Shown here: in pieces, positions 55,453-63,907 of the stretch
How the letters are laid out: every line of letters begins with the position of its first letter
Numbering within the stretch: the stretch's first letter is position 1
Assembly: GCF_010993745.1 (NCBI RefSeq)
Contig: NZ_WOTN01000001.1
Span: 189,235-253,234 of the forward strand
Origin: Fodinicola acaciae
GTDB taxonomy: Bacteria > Actinomycetota > Actinomycetes > Mycobacteriales > HKI-0501
Length of the DNA: 64,000 bases
Reading direction: 5' to 3'
Made by a program: the position numbers and the translations under genes
Notes under the pieces: generated by a model
Databases searched by the model: none
What the model was told of the DNA's origin: nothing
Seen by the model: the letters and a program-made list of their open reading frames with translations, nothing else

Positions 55453-56867
55453 GCGGCGTCCTCCAGTGCTGGTGTGCGGCGGAAATATGCGACGCGGCGG
55501 CGCGCCAACGCGATCGGGATGCCGCCGGCAAGCACCACCAGCGCCACGACGTCCTGGAAGCGCGTGTTGGTTGCCGTGAAAGCGAAGCCATCGGCCGTGA
55601 TCCAGTTGTACACGAACAGATAAACCGCCATCGCGAAAAGGACGATCGCCGACAGCAACGGGAGCCAGCGTACGACCAGCTGGTCGGTGAGCGAACCGCG
55701 TTCGCGACGGAAGGCGGCGACGACGGCCAGGCCGGCGATCGCGTAATAGAGACAGACCGGCATGCCGATGGCGGTCACGAACGCGGTGATGATCTGGCTG
55801 AGGTTGCCCAGCGCCGCGCTCAGCACGCAGATCACCGTCGCGATGCCGCCGACCAGCAGCGTACCGACGGCCGGTGTGCCCCAACGCGGATGGATGCGGC
55901 CCCAGACCATGCCGAGCACCTGGTCGCGGGACATGCCGAGGGTCTGCCGGCTGGTCGCGAGCAGGATGGCCTGCGCGATCGCGAGCACCGAGATCAGCAA
56001 CGCGAGCGCGGCGACGAACTCACCGGGACGGCCGGCGACCCGGCCGGCGACGAACGTCAGGCCGGTCGCGCCGTGCTGGACCAGCTCGGGGATCGTCGTC
56101 GCGCGCTGGAATCCGATCTGCGCGAACAAAAAGACGACCAGGATCAGCGCGAGCGACCAGATCGCCGCGCGACCGGCCGACGACGTGCGCCGGCTCTCTT
56201 CGTTGAGACGTAGGGAATTGTCCCAACCCCAGTAGAGATAGATCGTAATGACGACACCGTGCACGATCGCGCCGACCGAGATGGCGAACGGATTGAACCA
56301 CGACAACGAAAACGTCTCACCGCCGCCATGCAGCAGTGCCAGGCCGCAGATGCCGACGACGGCGATCACGTCGACGATGATCAGCACGGTCTGGAAGCGT
56401 GCCGCGAGGTCGACGCCGCGTACGGCGAAAAAGCACAGCAAGGCCAGCCACAGGACGCCGATCACCGTACTCACCGGCACATTGGCCACGAGCTGGTCGG
56501 GGACGACACCGGCGGAGGCGAGGGTCTGCAGCGTGCTGTCGCCGGTGACGCGGATCGTGTACGACAACAGCAGGATCGAGCCGGAGACGGTGATCCAGGC
56601 GGACACGAAGCCGAGCCACGGACTGAGGTGGACGCCGGCCCAGTGGTAGACGCTGCCGAGGTTGGCGTCGCGCGCGTTGAGCCGCGCCAGGCCGGCCGCG
56701 ATGCCGAGCATCGGCAGGATCGCCAGGATCCAAATGCCCGGCATGGCCGGCCCGACGATCGCGGCGGTGACGCCGAGACCGACCCCGATGGTGAAGGTCG
56801 GCGCCATGCTGGAGATCGAGAGGCCGATGCCGTCGGCGATCCCGACAACGCGTCTGAGCTCCGGCAT
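55449..56867 (-). CDS. APC-superfamily amino acid/polyamine permease
   Basis: The 472-residue permease has about twelve helices with the APC-type start [40 protein letters not shown] in helix 3 and the helix 6 region [20 protein letters not shown]. Closest in look to AdiC/YjeH-like transporters of amino acids or amines. Its gene is first in a two-gene operon with the amidohydrolase, divergent from rpe across 99 bases. Confidence 0.9.
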   Translation of the reverse strand: MPELRRVVGIADGIGLSISSMAPTFTIGVGLGVTAAIVGPAMPGIWILAILPMLGIAAGLARLNARDANLGSVYHWAGVHLSPWLGFVSAWITVSGSILLLSYTIRVTGDSTLQTLASAGVVPDQLVANVPVSTVIGVLWLALLCFFAVRGVDLAARFQTVLIIVDVIAVVGICGLALLHGGGETFSLSWFNPFAISVGAIVHGVVITIYLYWGWDNSLRLNEESRRTSSAGRAAIWSLALILVVFLFAQIGFQRATTIPELVQHGATGLTFVAGRVAGRPGEFVAALALLISVLAIAQAILLATSRQTLGMSRDQVLGMVWGRIHPRWGTPAVGTLLVGGIATVICVLSAALGNLSQIITAFVTAIGMPVCLYYAIAGLAVVAAFRRERGSLTDQLVVRWLPLLSAIVLFAMAVYLFVYNWITADGFAFTATNTRFQDVVALVVLAGGIPIALARRRVAYFRRTPALEDAA

Positions 56868-56950
56868 GCCGCGACTTTGGCAGAAAAAGCGGGTCAAGAC
56901 AAGGGATTCCGTTGTCCGGAACACTTCGTTCGACGGATTCGCGCGGATCG

Positions 56951-56956
56951 TATGCT
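56951..56956 (+). promoter_or_regulatory. Candidate -10 element of rpe
   Basis: TATGCT ends ten bases before the rpe ATG. With no ribosome-binding site upstream of that ATG, a leaderless or nearly leaderless mRNA is plausible, as is common in actinobacteria. Confidence 0.4.
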
Positions 56957-56966
56957 GAGCGTCATC

Positions 56967-57629
56967 ATGGCTAAGCAGCAGACGTACGTGGCCCCCAGCA
57001 TCCTGTCCGCCGACTTCGCGCGGCTCGCCGACGAGGCCGCCGCGGCGCACGGCTCGGACTGGTTGCACGTCGACGTGATGGACAACCACTACGTGCCCAA
57101 CCTCACGCTCGGCCTGCCGGTGGTGAAGAGCCTCAAGGCGGCCACCGACATCCCGCTCGACTGCCACCTGATGATCGAAAATCCGGACCGGTGGGCGGTC
57201 GGCTATGCGGAGGCCGGCGCGGTCAACGTCTCGTTCCACGCCGAGACGACCGACAATCCGGTCGCCATCGCCAAGGACCTGCGGGCCGCCGGCAGCCTGG
57301 CGGGACTCGCGATCGACCGGGACACGCCGGTCGAGCCGTACCTGTCGCTGCTGCGCAACTTCGACACCGTGCTGATCATGACGATCAAGGCCGGTTTCGG
57401 TGGGCAGGCGTTCATCCCGGAGCTGCTGGCCAAGGTGCGGACGATCCGCCGGGCCATCGACGCCGACGACCTGTCGATCCGGCTGGAGGTCGACGGCGGC
57501 ATCAACACCGACACCATCGAGGCCGCGGCGGAGGCCGGCGCCGACACCTTCGTCGCGGGGTCGGCCGTCTACGGCGCCGACGACCCGGCCGAGGCCGTAC
57601 GCCGCCTGCGCGCCCTGGCCACCCCCTGA
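56967..57629 (+). CDS. rpe: Ribulose-phosphate 3-epimerase
   Basis: The 220-residue TIM-barrel enzyme interconverts ribulose 5-phosphate and xylulose 5-phosphate in the pentose phosphate pathway. Motifs: [65 protein letters not shown] and [11 protein letters not shown], with metal His and catalytic Asp visible. An ATG at 56952 would add five residues. A perfect hairpin follows the stop. Confidence 0.97.
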   Translation: MAKQQTYVAPSILSADFARLADEAAAAHGSDWLHVDVMDNHYVPNLTLGLPVVKSLKAATDIPLDCHLMIENPDRWAVGYAEAGAVNVSFHAETTDNPVAIAKDLRAAGSLAGLAIDRDTPVEPYLSLLRNFDTVLIMTIKAGFGGQAFIPELLAKVRTIRRAIDADDLSIRLEVDGGINTDTIEAAAEAGADTFVAGSAVYGADDPAEAVRRLRALATP

Positions 57630-57633
57630 CCGC

Positions 57634-57668
57634 CGACGACGCAATCGGATTCCGATTGCGTCGTCGGA
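57634..57668 (+). terminator. rpe terminator
   Basis: A perfect 16-base stem (57634-57649 with 57653-57668) with a three-base loop ATT begins four bases after the rpe stop. There is no U-tract. Confidence 0.85.
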
Positions 57669-57769
57669 TGTGGCCTGACCTGCGATGATGTCGGCGCAGG
57701 TGCCAATCGGACACGCGCCGCGCGACCAAGATCAACTTCAATACTTAGGTAAGTTCCCCGCGGACCCAC

Positions 57770-57792
57770 CCCCCACCCGATCTGGGTGGGGG
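57770..57792. terminator. G/C-run hairpin downstream of the toxin gene
   Basis: CCCCCACCC and GGGTGGGGG pair perfectly over the loop GATCT. It lies 48 bases beyond the toxin stop (minus strand) and could end the toxin-antitoxin transcript. Confidence 0.55.
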
Positions 57793-57839
57793 CCCAGATT
57801 GGCGGGTGGGTGTGACAGTTTCGGCCCGTGCAAGAAGGG

Positions 57840-58187
57840 TCAGAGGTCGAGGGCGGCGCGGAGGGCGATGTCGATCTGTTCCATCGTCTCCTCGCCCATC
57901 CGGCCGATCCGTTCGGCGAACCAGCGTTTGCGCAGTGGTGCGACGGTCATCGCGCGTACGACGCCGGCCACCGGGTCATCGACCGGCACTTCGAGCAGCG
58001 AGGTCCGGGGGACCGGTGCCTGGTCGAAGTCGACGACCAGGGCGTCCTCGCGTGCGGCGGTGAGTTGCTGGTGTCCGACCACGACGACGAGCCGCTCGAC
58101 CTGGTTGAGTACGACGACCCGCCAGATCTCGCCGCGGAGCAGGACGCTGGTTTCCGGGACCGCCGGTCCCGAACGATGCCGTGCCAT
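57840..58187 (-). CDS. MazF/PemK-type toxin
   Basis: The 115-residue protein has the PemK fold pattern: VLLRGEIWRVVVLNQVERLV, VVVGHQQLTA, VEVPVDDPVAGVVRAM-like strands (LLEVPVDDPVAGVVRAMTVA) and the end RIGRMGEETMEQIDIALRAA. MazF toxins are mRNA or tRNA endonucleases. The ATG at 58187 is seven bases after the antitoxin stop; a GTG at 58214 overlapping the antitoxin is possible. The usual catalytic Arg and Thr/Ser pair are plausible but not certain. Confidence 0.82.
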   Translation of the reverse strand: MARHRSGPAVPETSVLLRGEIWRVVVLNQVERLVVVVGHQQLTAAREDALVVDFDQAPVPRTSLLEVPVDDPVAGVVRAMTVAPLRKRWFAERIGRMGEETMEQIDIALRAALDL

Positions 58188-58194
58188 ATTCGTG

Positions 58195-58422
58195 TTAGAC
58201 CTCGGGCTGCTCACCCGCGCGTTCGATCATCGCTTGTTCCGCGGCGTCGAGCCATGCTTCGTCGGTGGATGGAGAGTCGTGCACGGCCTCGGAGACCAGA
58301 TAAGCCCGGAGCGCGCGGTCGGTCAGCGCCGACAGCGACTCGCCGCGGCGTTCCGCGGCTTTGCGCGCGTGCATGGCGATCTGTTTCTGCACGCTCACGG
58401 TGAGCTTCTCGGTGGTCGCCAT
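58195..58422 (-). CDS. Antitoxin paired with MazF-type toxin
   Basis: The 75-residue protein starts MATTEKLTVSVQKQIAMHAR, a ribbon-helix-helix-like strand-helix pattern (EKLTVSVQKQI then ARKAAERRGESLSALTDRAL), with an acidic C-terminal tail (DEAWLDAAEQAMIERAGEQ) that would wrap the toxin. It precedes the toxin in the same operon, as usual. An in-frame GTG at 58443 would add seven residues. Confidence 0.8.
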   Translation of the reverse strand: MATTEKLTVSVQKQIAMHARKAAERRGESLSALTDRALRAYLVSEAVHDSPSTDEAWLDAAEQAMIERAGEQPEV

Positions 58423-58477
58423 GACAAGGAGCGTACCAGTCACAACGCCACCGGTACGCGCTCAGAAGTGCCAATTT

Positions 58478-58816
58478 CTACAGCATGGAACGAAGTTTGA
58501 CAAGATCGAAAATGCTGGCGTCGATCTTCACCCGGCCGGTGGCGAACGCGCTGGAAAATTTCAACGTGCCGCCGACCAACGCCACCAGATCGTCACTGGA
58601 GACGCTGAGGGTGATCTGTCCGCTGCCGTCGTCGTCGCGCTCGATGTCGGTGAGCTGGCCGTCGTGCAGCCGGCCGACGAAGGTCGCCGGCAGGTCGGTG
58701 ATCCGGCAGGCCAGCTTGCGGTCCAGCGACGCCTTCTTGCGCGTCGCCGCGTCGGCTCCGGCCAGCCGCTGTGCCAGCCCGTCCAGGGCCTGGCGGCACT
58801 CCTCGATGGTCGCCAT
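58478..58816 (-). CDS. SCP2 sterol-binding-like domain protein
   Basis: The 112-residue protein starts MATIEECRQALDGLAQRLAG and has strands CRITDLPATFVGRLHDGQLT, GQITLSVSSDDLVALVGGTL and FATGRVKIDASIFDLVKL, the pattern of small SCP2-type lipid carriers (W/GxGxVxxxGD-like end). It lies divergent from the phasin-like gene with mirrored promoter motifs between. Lipid binding is inferred from the fold. Confidence 0.82.
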   Translation of the reverse strand: MATIEECRQALDGLAQRLAGADAATRKKASLDRKLACRITDLPATFVGRLHDGQLTDIERDDDGSGQITLSVSSDDLVALVGGTLKFSSAFATGRVKIDASIFDLVKLRSML

Positions 58817-58822
58817 GATCGG

Positions 58823-58871
58823 CACGCTACCGCACCACGGCGAGTGGAAAACCTGCTCACCCGGTAGCGTG
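58823..58871. promoter_or_regulatory. Inverted repeat containing mirrored -10 hexamers
   Basis: CACGCTACCG (58823-58832) and CGGTAGCGTG (58862-58871) are perfect inverse copies, 29 bases apart, in the divergent gap between the SCP2-like and phasin-like genes. Each arm holds TAGCGT, the same hexamer as before pyrR, pointing outward in neither and along each gene's strand in one arm. Confidence 0.5.
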
Positions 58872-58948
58872 GCAGGACTGGCACAAAGGCGACAGTTACT
58901 CGTGGGAGCCGGCTGCCGCCGACGAGAGAAACGACAAGGGGGACGGCT

Positions 58949-59536
58949 ATGCCGGACGCTCTTAGGAACTACCTGGCGATGGCGACCGGGTTGACGGACG
59001 TGTCGAAGAAGAAGGCCAAGGCCGCGGCGAAAAAGCTGGCCAAGCGCGGCGGCGCGACCGTCGAGCAGATCCAGTCGCTGACCGAGGACCTGCTCTCGAC
59101 CAGCTCCGCCAACCGCGAGGCCGTCCAGAAGATCGTCCGGCTGGAGGTCGACCGCGCGCTCGGCCTCGTCGGCCTGGCCACCGCCGAGGAGGTCGAGACG
59201 CTGACGACGCGCGTACGCGACCTGGAGCGGCAACTGGCCGAGGCCAAGACCCGGATCGCCGAGGCAGAGAGCACCGCCGAGTCCGCCGTCAAGGCCGCGG
59301 CCGCCCCGGCCAGGACCGCACCGGCGAAGAAGGCCGCCAAGGCACCTGCGAAGGCTCCAGCCAAGACCGCGGCCAAGGCGCCGGCCAAAACGGCCGCCAA
59401 GACCGCGGCAAAGGCCGCCACGAAGACTCCGGCGAAGCGGACGCCGGCGCAGACCGCTGCCAAGAAGGCCGCGGCGCCGGCGACCCCGCCGGCGACCCCG
59501 CCGGCGACCCCGCCGGCCGATGGGGCGACCTCGTGA
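58949..59536 (+). CDS. Phasin-like protein with histone H1-like Lys/Ala/Pro tail
   Basis: The 195-residue protein has an N-terminal helical domain (about 1-65: NYLAMATGLTDVSKKKAKAA, VEQIQSLTEDLLSTSSANRE), a coiled coil (about 75-115, VETLTTRVRDLERQLAEAKT) and a basic tail of AKAPAK/TAAK repeats (about 120-195) ending APATPPATPPATPP. The first part resembles phasins of polyhydroxyalkanoate granules, the tail histone H1-like DNA-binding tails. It may link granules, membrane or nucleoid. AAGGGGG precedes the ATG, and the next gene overlaps its stop. Confidence 0.82.
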   Translation: MPDALRNYLAMATGLTDVSKKKAKAAAKKLAKRGGATVEQIQSLTEDLLSTSSANREAVQKIVRLEVDRALGLVGLATAEEVETLTTRVRDLERQLAEAKTRIAEAESTAESAVKAAAAPARTAPAKKAAKAPAKAPAKTAAKAPAKTAAKTAAKAATKTPAKRTPAQTAAKKAAAPATPPATPPATPPADGATS

Positions 59537-60168
59537 GTACGCCGATCCCGAAGCCGGGTCCGCCGCCGGGCTACCGGCCGGGACAGCCACCGGTGCCGGC
59601 GCCTGGATACCGGCCGCCACAGCCGTCCGACCCTCAGCCTGAGCCGCGGCAACCTGAGCCCCAGCCGGCGCCGAAGCCGGGACCGCCGCCGGGTCATGAG
59701 CCGGAGCAGCACGCGTACGGCGTAGAGCCCGCGGCGGAGGACGCCGCCGAGCCAGCGGTCGCCGAGTCAGCGGTCGCCGAGGCGTACGAGGCGCCGATCG
59801 CGGATGTCGAGCCTGTCGACGCTGAGCCTGTCGACGCTGAGCCTGTCGACGCTGAGCCTGTCGACGCTGAGCCTGTGGTTGCTGAGCCTGTGGTTGCTGA
59901 GCCTGTGGTTGCTGAGCCTGTGGTTGCTGAGCCTGTGGTTGCTGAGCCTGTGGTTGCTGAGCCGTACGAGGCGCCGGTCACGCACGTCGAGTCGGCACCA
60001 TGCGAGCCGGCGCCGGTCGACGACCGGCCCGAGCCGGTGATCCGGCTGGAGCAGTCCGTACGCCAGCTGGACGGCATCGAGCACCTGCCGATCGGCGAGC
60101 ACATCACGCGCTACGACGCGGTCCACAAGTCGTTGCAGGACGCGCTCTCCACCATCGACCAGGGCTAG
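59533..60168 (+). CDS. Pro/Glu/Val-rich repeat protein
   Basis: The 211-residue acidic protein has a Pro-rich start (PKPGPPPGYRPGQPPVPAPG), an Ala/Glu-rich part, ten five-residue repeats of AEPV[D/V] type (residues about 93-145) flanked by two copies of YEAP, and a compact C-terminal stretch (VIRLEQSVRQLDGIEHLPIG, HITRYDAVHKSLQDALSTID) that looks conserved. GTG start overlaps the phasin-like stop, and the TlyA start touches its stop. It probably is a flexible linker protein; I know no function. Confidence 0.78.
   Translation: MSTPIPKPGPPPGYRPGQPPVPAPGYRPPQPSDPQPEPRQPEPQPAPKPGPPPGHEPEQHAYGVEPAAEDAAEPAVAESAVAEAYEAPIADVEPVDAEPVDAEPVDAEPVDAEPVVAEPVVAEPVVAEPVVAEPVVAEPVVAEPYEAPVTHVESAPCEPAPVDDRPEPVIRLEQSVRQLDGIEHLPIGEHITRYDAVHKSLQDALSTIDQG
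59806..59970 (+). repeat. 15-bp coding minisatellite
   Basis: Nine exact-length 15-base units run from 59821 to 59955: three of GCTGAGCCTGTCGAC, then six of GCTGAGCCTGTGGTT, with partial units at either end. A 14-base direct repeat CGTACGAGGCGCCG flanks the array (59783 and 59963). Units within each block are identical, a sign of recent expansion. Confidence 0.97.
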
Positions 60169-60947
60169 TGGCGCTGCGCCTCGACGTGGCGCTGGTCCGC
60201 CGCGGCCTCGCACGTTCCCGCGAGCAGGCCGCGGCGCTGGTCGCCAGCGGCGCGGTCAGCGTCGACGGTCGCACAGCGGCCAAGCCGGCGGCCAAGGTCG
60301 CCGACGACGCCGAGGTCGTCGTACGCAGCGACGGACCGGCCTACGCATCGCGCGGCGCGCACAAGCTGGCCGGCGCGCTCACGGCGTTCGATGTCGAGGT
60401 CGCTGGACGCCGTTGCCTGGACGCGGGTGCGAGTACGGGCGGATTCACCGACGTGTTGCTGCGCGCCGGCGCCGCCGAGGTGGTCGGCGTCGACGTCGGC
60501 TATGGCCAACTGGTCGACAGTCTCCGTGACGATCCGCGCGTACGGACGCTTGAGCGTACGAACGTCCGCGACCTGACGCCCGACCAGATCGGCGGCCAGG
60601 TGGACCTCACCGTCGCCGACCTGTCGTTCATCTCGCTCAAGCTCGTTTTGCCTGCCCTGGCCGCGTGTACGCGCGCCGGCGGCGACATCCTGCCGATGGT
60701 CAAGCCGCAGTTCGAGGTTGGCAGGGAGCGGCTGGGATCGGGCGGCGTGGTGCGCGATCCGCGGTTACGGACGGAAGTCGTACTGGCAATCGCCGAATCG
60801 GCTGCGACGATGGGATGGGGCACCAGTGGCGTGCTGCGCAGTCCGCTGCCGGGTCCGTCGGGAAACGTCGAGTTCTTCCTGTGGTTGCGACGCGGCGCTC
60901 CCGACCCTGATCCGGAGCAGGTCGCGGCCGTGGCGGAGGCACCTTGA
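60168..60947 (+). CDS. tlyA: TlyA family rRNA 2'-O-methyltransferase/hemolysin
   Basis: The 259-residue protein has an N-terminal S4 RNA-binding domain (RLDVALVRRGLARSREQAAA) and an FtsJ-like Rossmann methyltransferase with SAM motif CLDAGASTGGFTDVLLRAGA and the K-D-K-E tetrad: Lys in RGAHKLAGAL, Asp in DAGASTGG, Lys in MVKPQFEVG, Glu in NVEFFLW. Mycobacterial TlyA methylates 16S C1409 and 23S C1920 and sets capreomycin sensitivity. GTG start touching the preceding stop; nadK overlaps its stop. Confidence 0.94.
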   Translation: MALRLDVALVRRGLARSREQAAALVASGAVSVDGRTAAKPAAKVADDAEVVVRSDGPAYASRGAHKLAGALTAFDVEVAGRRCLDAGASTGGFTDVLLRAGAAEVVGVDVGYGQLVDSLRDDPRVRTLERTNVRDLTPDQIGGQVDLTVADLSFISLKLVLPALAACTRAGGDILPMVKPQFEVGRERLGSGGVVRDPRLRTEVVLAIAESAATMGWGTSGVLRSPLPGPSGNVEFFLWLRRGAPDPDPEQVAAVAEAP

Positions 60948-61828
60948 CAAGACAGGCGTTGCTGGTCGCGCACACCGGGCGACCGGAAAACCTGGTCTGC
61001 GCCAAGCAGGTGGTCGGCCAGCTGGTCGACGCCGGCTTCGAGGTGCGCGTCCTCACCGACGAGGCCGGTGAGCTGCACGTCAAGGCCGACGAGGTCGACT
61101 ACGGGCCACAGGCCGCCGGCGACAGCGAGATCGTCTTCGCGCTCGGTGGCGACGGCACGTTGCTGCGCGCCGCCGAGCTGGCGCGGCCCGGCGGCGTGCC
61201 ACTGCTCGGCGTCAACCTCGGCCACGTCGGCTTCCTCGCCGAGGCAGAGCTGCACGACCTCGACGACGCGGTCAGCGCGGTCGTCGCCGGTCGTTACAAC
61301 GTCGACGAACGGCTGACGATCGACGTGACGGTCGTACGCGGCGGAGAGGTCGTCGTGGACGACTGGGCCCTCAACGAGGCGAGCGTCGAGAAGGCCGAGC
61401 GTGAGCGGATGCTCGACGTACTCGTCAGCGTCGACCGCCACCCGCTCTCGCGCTGGGGCTGCGACGGTGTCGTGCTCGCGACGCCGACCGGCTCCACCGC
61501 GTACGCCTTCTCCGCCGGCGGTCCGGTGGTGTCGCCGGACGTCGAAGCGCTGCTGCTGGCGCCGATAAGCGCACACGCGTTGTTCAACCGGCCATTGGTG
61601 GCCGCGCCGACCTCGGTGCTGACCGTGGACGTGCTGCCGAACAGCCGCGGTGTGGCCATCCTGTGCTGCGACGGCCGGCGCAGCTTCGAGCTGCGGACCG
61701 GCGACCGTGTCGAGGTCCGCCGGTCGGCGACGCCGGTGCGGGTCGTACGGCTGGAGCAGCGGTCGTTCACCGAGCGGCTGGTCGCCAAGTTCGCGCTGCC
61801 GATCGACGGCTGGCGCCGTCCCGACTGA
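60944..61828 (+). CDS. nadK: NAD kinase
   Basis: The 294-residue enzyme phosphorylates NAD to NADP. Motifs: FALGGDGTLLRAAELARP with the catalytic Asp, LLGVNLGHVGFLAEAEL, ALNEASVEKAER and the nucleotide-binding CDGVVLATPTGSTAYAFSAG. TTG start overlapping the tlyA stop (TTGA). The tlyA-nadK order is usual in actinobacteria, followed normally by recN; here an ogt gene converges instead. Confidence 0.96.
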   Translation: MTRQALLVAHTGRPENLVCAKQVVGQLVDAGFEVRVLTDEAGELHVKADEVDYGPQAAGDSEIVFALGGDGTLLRAAELARPGGVPLLGVNLGHVGFLAEAELHDLDDAVSAVVAGRYNVDERLTIDVTVVRGGEVVVDDWALNEASVEKAERERMLDVLVSVDRHPLSRWGCDGVVLATPTGSTAYAFSAGGPVVSPDVEALLLAPISAHALFNRPLVAAPTSVLTVDVLPNSRGVAILCCDGRRSFELRTGDRVEVRRSATPVRVVRLEQRSFTERLVAKFALPIDGWRRPD

Positions 61829-61843
61829 CCATTTGGCCCGCGG

Positions 61844-62335
61844 CTAGACGAGCGTGGCGGCCTGGTCGCGCTCGAAGTCGAGCAGGTAGCGCTTGCGCTC
61901 GATGCCGCCGCCATAGCCGGTGAGCGATCCGCCGGAGCCGATCACCCGGTGGCAGGGCACGATGATGCTGATCGGATTCTTGCCGTTTGCCAGGCCGACC
62001 GCGCGCGACGCGGTCGGACGGCCGATGTGCTCGGCGAGCTCTCCATACGACCAGGTTTCGCCGTACGGGATCTCCCGCAGCGCGGTCCACACGGTGCGCT
62101 GGAAGTCGGTGCCGGCCATCGCCAACGGCAGGTCGAAGTCCGTACGCTCACGGTTGAAATACTCGGTGAGCTGCTGCTTCACCTCACCGAAGGGCGTGTC
62201 GTCCGGCTCGCCGAAGAACTCCTCCGGCGGACGGTGCCGCTGCTGGTCCATGAACAGGCCGCTGAGCTGGCCGTCGACGGCGACCAGGGTCAGCGGACCG
62301 ACCGGACTGTCGATCGTGGTGTGTACGCGATGCAC
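61844..62335 (-). CDS. ogt: Methylated-DNA-protein-cysteine methyltransferase
   Basis: The 163-residue suicide repair protein removes methyl groups from O6-methylguanine. The acceptor Cys is in IIVPCHRVIGSGGSLTGYGG; the helix-turn-helix ASRAVGLANGKNP and GTDFQRTVWTALREIPYGET are typical. It begins nine bases after the Ada-AlkA gene ends, so the two are one operon for alkylation damage. Confidence 0.96.
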   Translation of the reverse strand: MHRVHTTIDSPVGPLTLVAVDGQLSGLFMDQQRHRPPEEFFGEPDDTPFGEVKQQLTEYFNRERTDFDLPLAMAGTDFQRTVWTALREIPYGETWSYGELAEHIGRPTASRAVGLANGKNPISIIVPCHRVIGSGGSLTGYGGGIERKRYLLDFERDQAATLV

Positions 62336-62344
62336 GTCGTGTCC

Positions 62345-63850
62345 TTACGCCGGGAGATGGTTGATCGGATGGTCGCTGGTGGCCCACAGATATTGCACCG
62401 CGTACGCGCGCCACGGCCGCCAGGCGGTCGCCGCGCGCGTCAGCGCGGCCGGTGTGGTCGGCAGGCCGGCCTGGCCGGCGGCGAGCCGTACGCCGAGGTC
62501 GGTCGGGGTGAACGCGTCGGGGTCGCCGAGTCCGCGCATGGCGATCGTCTCGACCGTCCACGGTCCGATGCCAGGTAGTGCGGCCAGCTGGGCACGCGCG
62601 TCGTCCCAGTCGGTGCCGGTGCCGAGGTCGACCTGTCCACCGGCCAGCGCGCGAGCGAGGCCGGTGATGGTGTCGCGGCGGCTTTGCGGCATGCCGACCG
62701 GCGTCGCGCCGGCGAGGCTTTCCGGCGTGGGGAAGAGGTGCGTGAGGCCACCGGCGGCGTCGTCGATCGGCTCGCCGCAGGCGGTGACCAGCCGAGCCGT
62801 GTGGGTACGCGCCGCGGCCGTCGACACCTGCTGGCCGAGCACCGCGCGGATCGCGAACTCGCCAGCGTCGACCGTACGCGGCACGCGGCGGCCGGGGTCC
62901 TTGTCGACCAGCGGCTGCAGCGCCGGATCGTGCCGCAGCTGGTCGTCGACCGCGATCGGATCGGCGTCGAGGTCGAGCAGCCGCCGGCAGCGCGCGATCG
63001 CCGTCGACAGGTCGCGAAGGTCGGCCAGCTCGAGCTGGCAGGCGATGTGGTCCGGCGTCGGCCGCAGCGCGACGATGCCGTGGCCATGCGGCAGCCGGAG
63101 CGTCCGCCGGTATGCACCGTCGCGCCATTCCTCGACGCCAGGCACCGCGGTGGCGACCAGGTGGCCGAAGAGATTGTCCGGACACAGCGGCGCGCGGAAC
63201 GGCAGTCGCAGTGAGATGTTTCCCTGTGTCGTTTGGCGATGCGCGCGGGTGCGCAGCTCGGTCGGTGTCAGCGCGAAGATCTCGCGGACCGTGTCGTTGA
63301 ACGCGCGTACGCTCGCGAACCCGGCCGCGAACGCCACGTCGCTCATCGGCAGTGTGCTGGTCTCGATCAGCGTGCGCGCGGTCTGTGCGCGTTGCGCTCG
63401 CGCGATCGCCAGCGGTCCGGCGCCGAGCTCCGCGTACACCTGCCGCTGCACCTGCCGGACGCTGTAACCCAGCCGGCTCGCCAGTCCTGGCACGCCGTCG
63501 CGGTCGATGACTCCGTCGGCGATCAGCCGCATCGCGCGCGCCACCAGGTCGGCGCGTTCGTTCCACTGCGGTGAGCCGGGACTGGCGTCCGGCCGGCAGC
63601 GCTTGCAGGCGCGGAAGCCGGCCTGCTGCGCCGCCGCGGCGCTCGGATAGAACCGCATGTTCTCGACTTTTGGCGGTACGACCGGACAACTCGGCCGGCA
63701 ATAGATGCGGGTGGTCAGCACGGCCGTGAAGAACCAGCCGTCGAACCGCGCGTCTTTGGACTGCACGGCTCGTACGCATCGCTCACGGTCCTGGAACATG
63801 CTCTCCAGCATCGCCCGCGGCGGCGGCGCTGGCTGGCGGAAAAACGACAT
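62345..63850 (-). CDS. Ada-AlkA fusion: methyl-sensor regulator and 3-methyladenine DNA glycosylase
   Basis: The 501-residue protein fuses an Ada-type zinc domain (about 25-85, Cys in YCRPSCP and ACKRCRPD, including the phosphotriester methyl acceptor), an AraC-type helix-turn-helix (about 95-195, MSDVAFAAGFASVRAFNDTV) and an AlkA glycosylase (about 210-501) with helix-hairpin-helix LPGIGPWTVETIAMRGLGDP and catalytic Asp after it. It both senses alkylation and excises bases. GTG 63853 or ATG 63850 may be the start. ogt follows. Confidence 0.95.
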   Translation of the reverse strand: MSFFRQPAPPPRAMLESMFQDRERCVRAVQSKDARFDGWFFTAVLTTRIYCRPSCPVVPPKVENMRFYPSAAAAQQAGFRACKRCRPDASPGSPQWNERADLVARAMRLIADGVIDRDGVPGLASRLGYSVRQVQRQVYAELGAGPLAIARAQRAQTARTLIETSTLPMSDVAFAAGFASVRAFNDTVREIFALTPTELRTRAHRQTTQGNISLRLPFRAPLCPDNLFGHLVATAVPGVEEWRDGAYRRTLRLPHGHGIVALRPTPDHIACQLELADLRDLSTAIARCRRLLDLDADPIAVDDQLRHDPALQPLVDKDPGRRVPRTVDAGEFAIRAVLGQQVSTAAARTHTARLVTACGEPIDDAAGGLTHLFPTPESLAGATPVGMPQSRRDTITGLARALAGGQVDLGTGTDWDDARAQLAALPGIGPWTVETIAMRGLGDPDAFTPTDLGVRLAAGQAGLPTTPAALTRAATAWRPWRAYAVQYLWATSDHPINHLPA

Positions 63851-63907
63851 CACGGTGTGGTCCGAATATGGCCAGACTTCGCGCGTACGAGCTGGTGAAG
63901 TTGCGGC

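Noticed and set aside
57634-57792. Attachment site or tRNA remnant suggested by two strong hairpins after rpe
   Set aside because: The stems do not form a tRNA cloverleaf or direct repeats; they fit terminators of rpe and of the toxin operon.
58941-59620. N-terminal extension of the SCP2-like gene across the phasin region
   Set aside because: The minus frame stays open but reads Arg/Gly-rich noise opposite the phasin-like gene; the SCP2 homology starts at the ATG at 58816.
59767-60213. Antisense frame with LSNHR/LSVDR repeats
   Set aside because: It is the reverse reading of the 15-bp repeat of the real plus-strand gene, which is coupled to its neighbours and has a sensible C-terminus.
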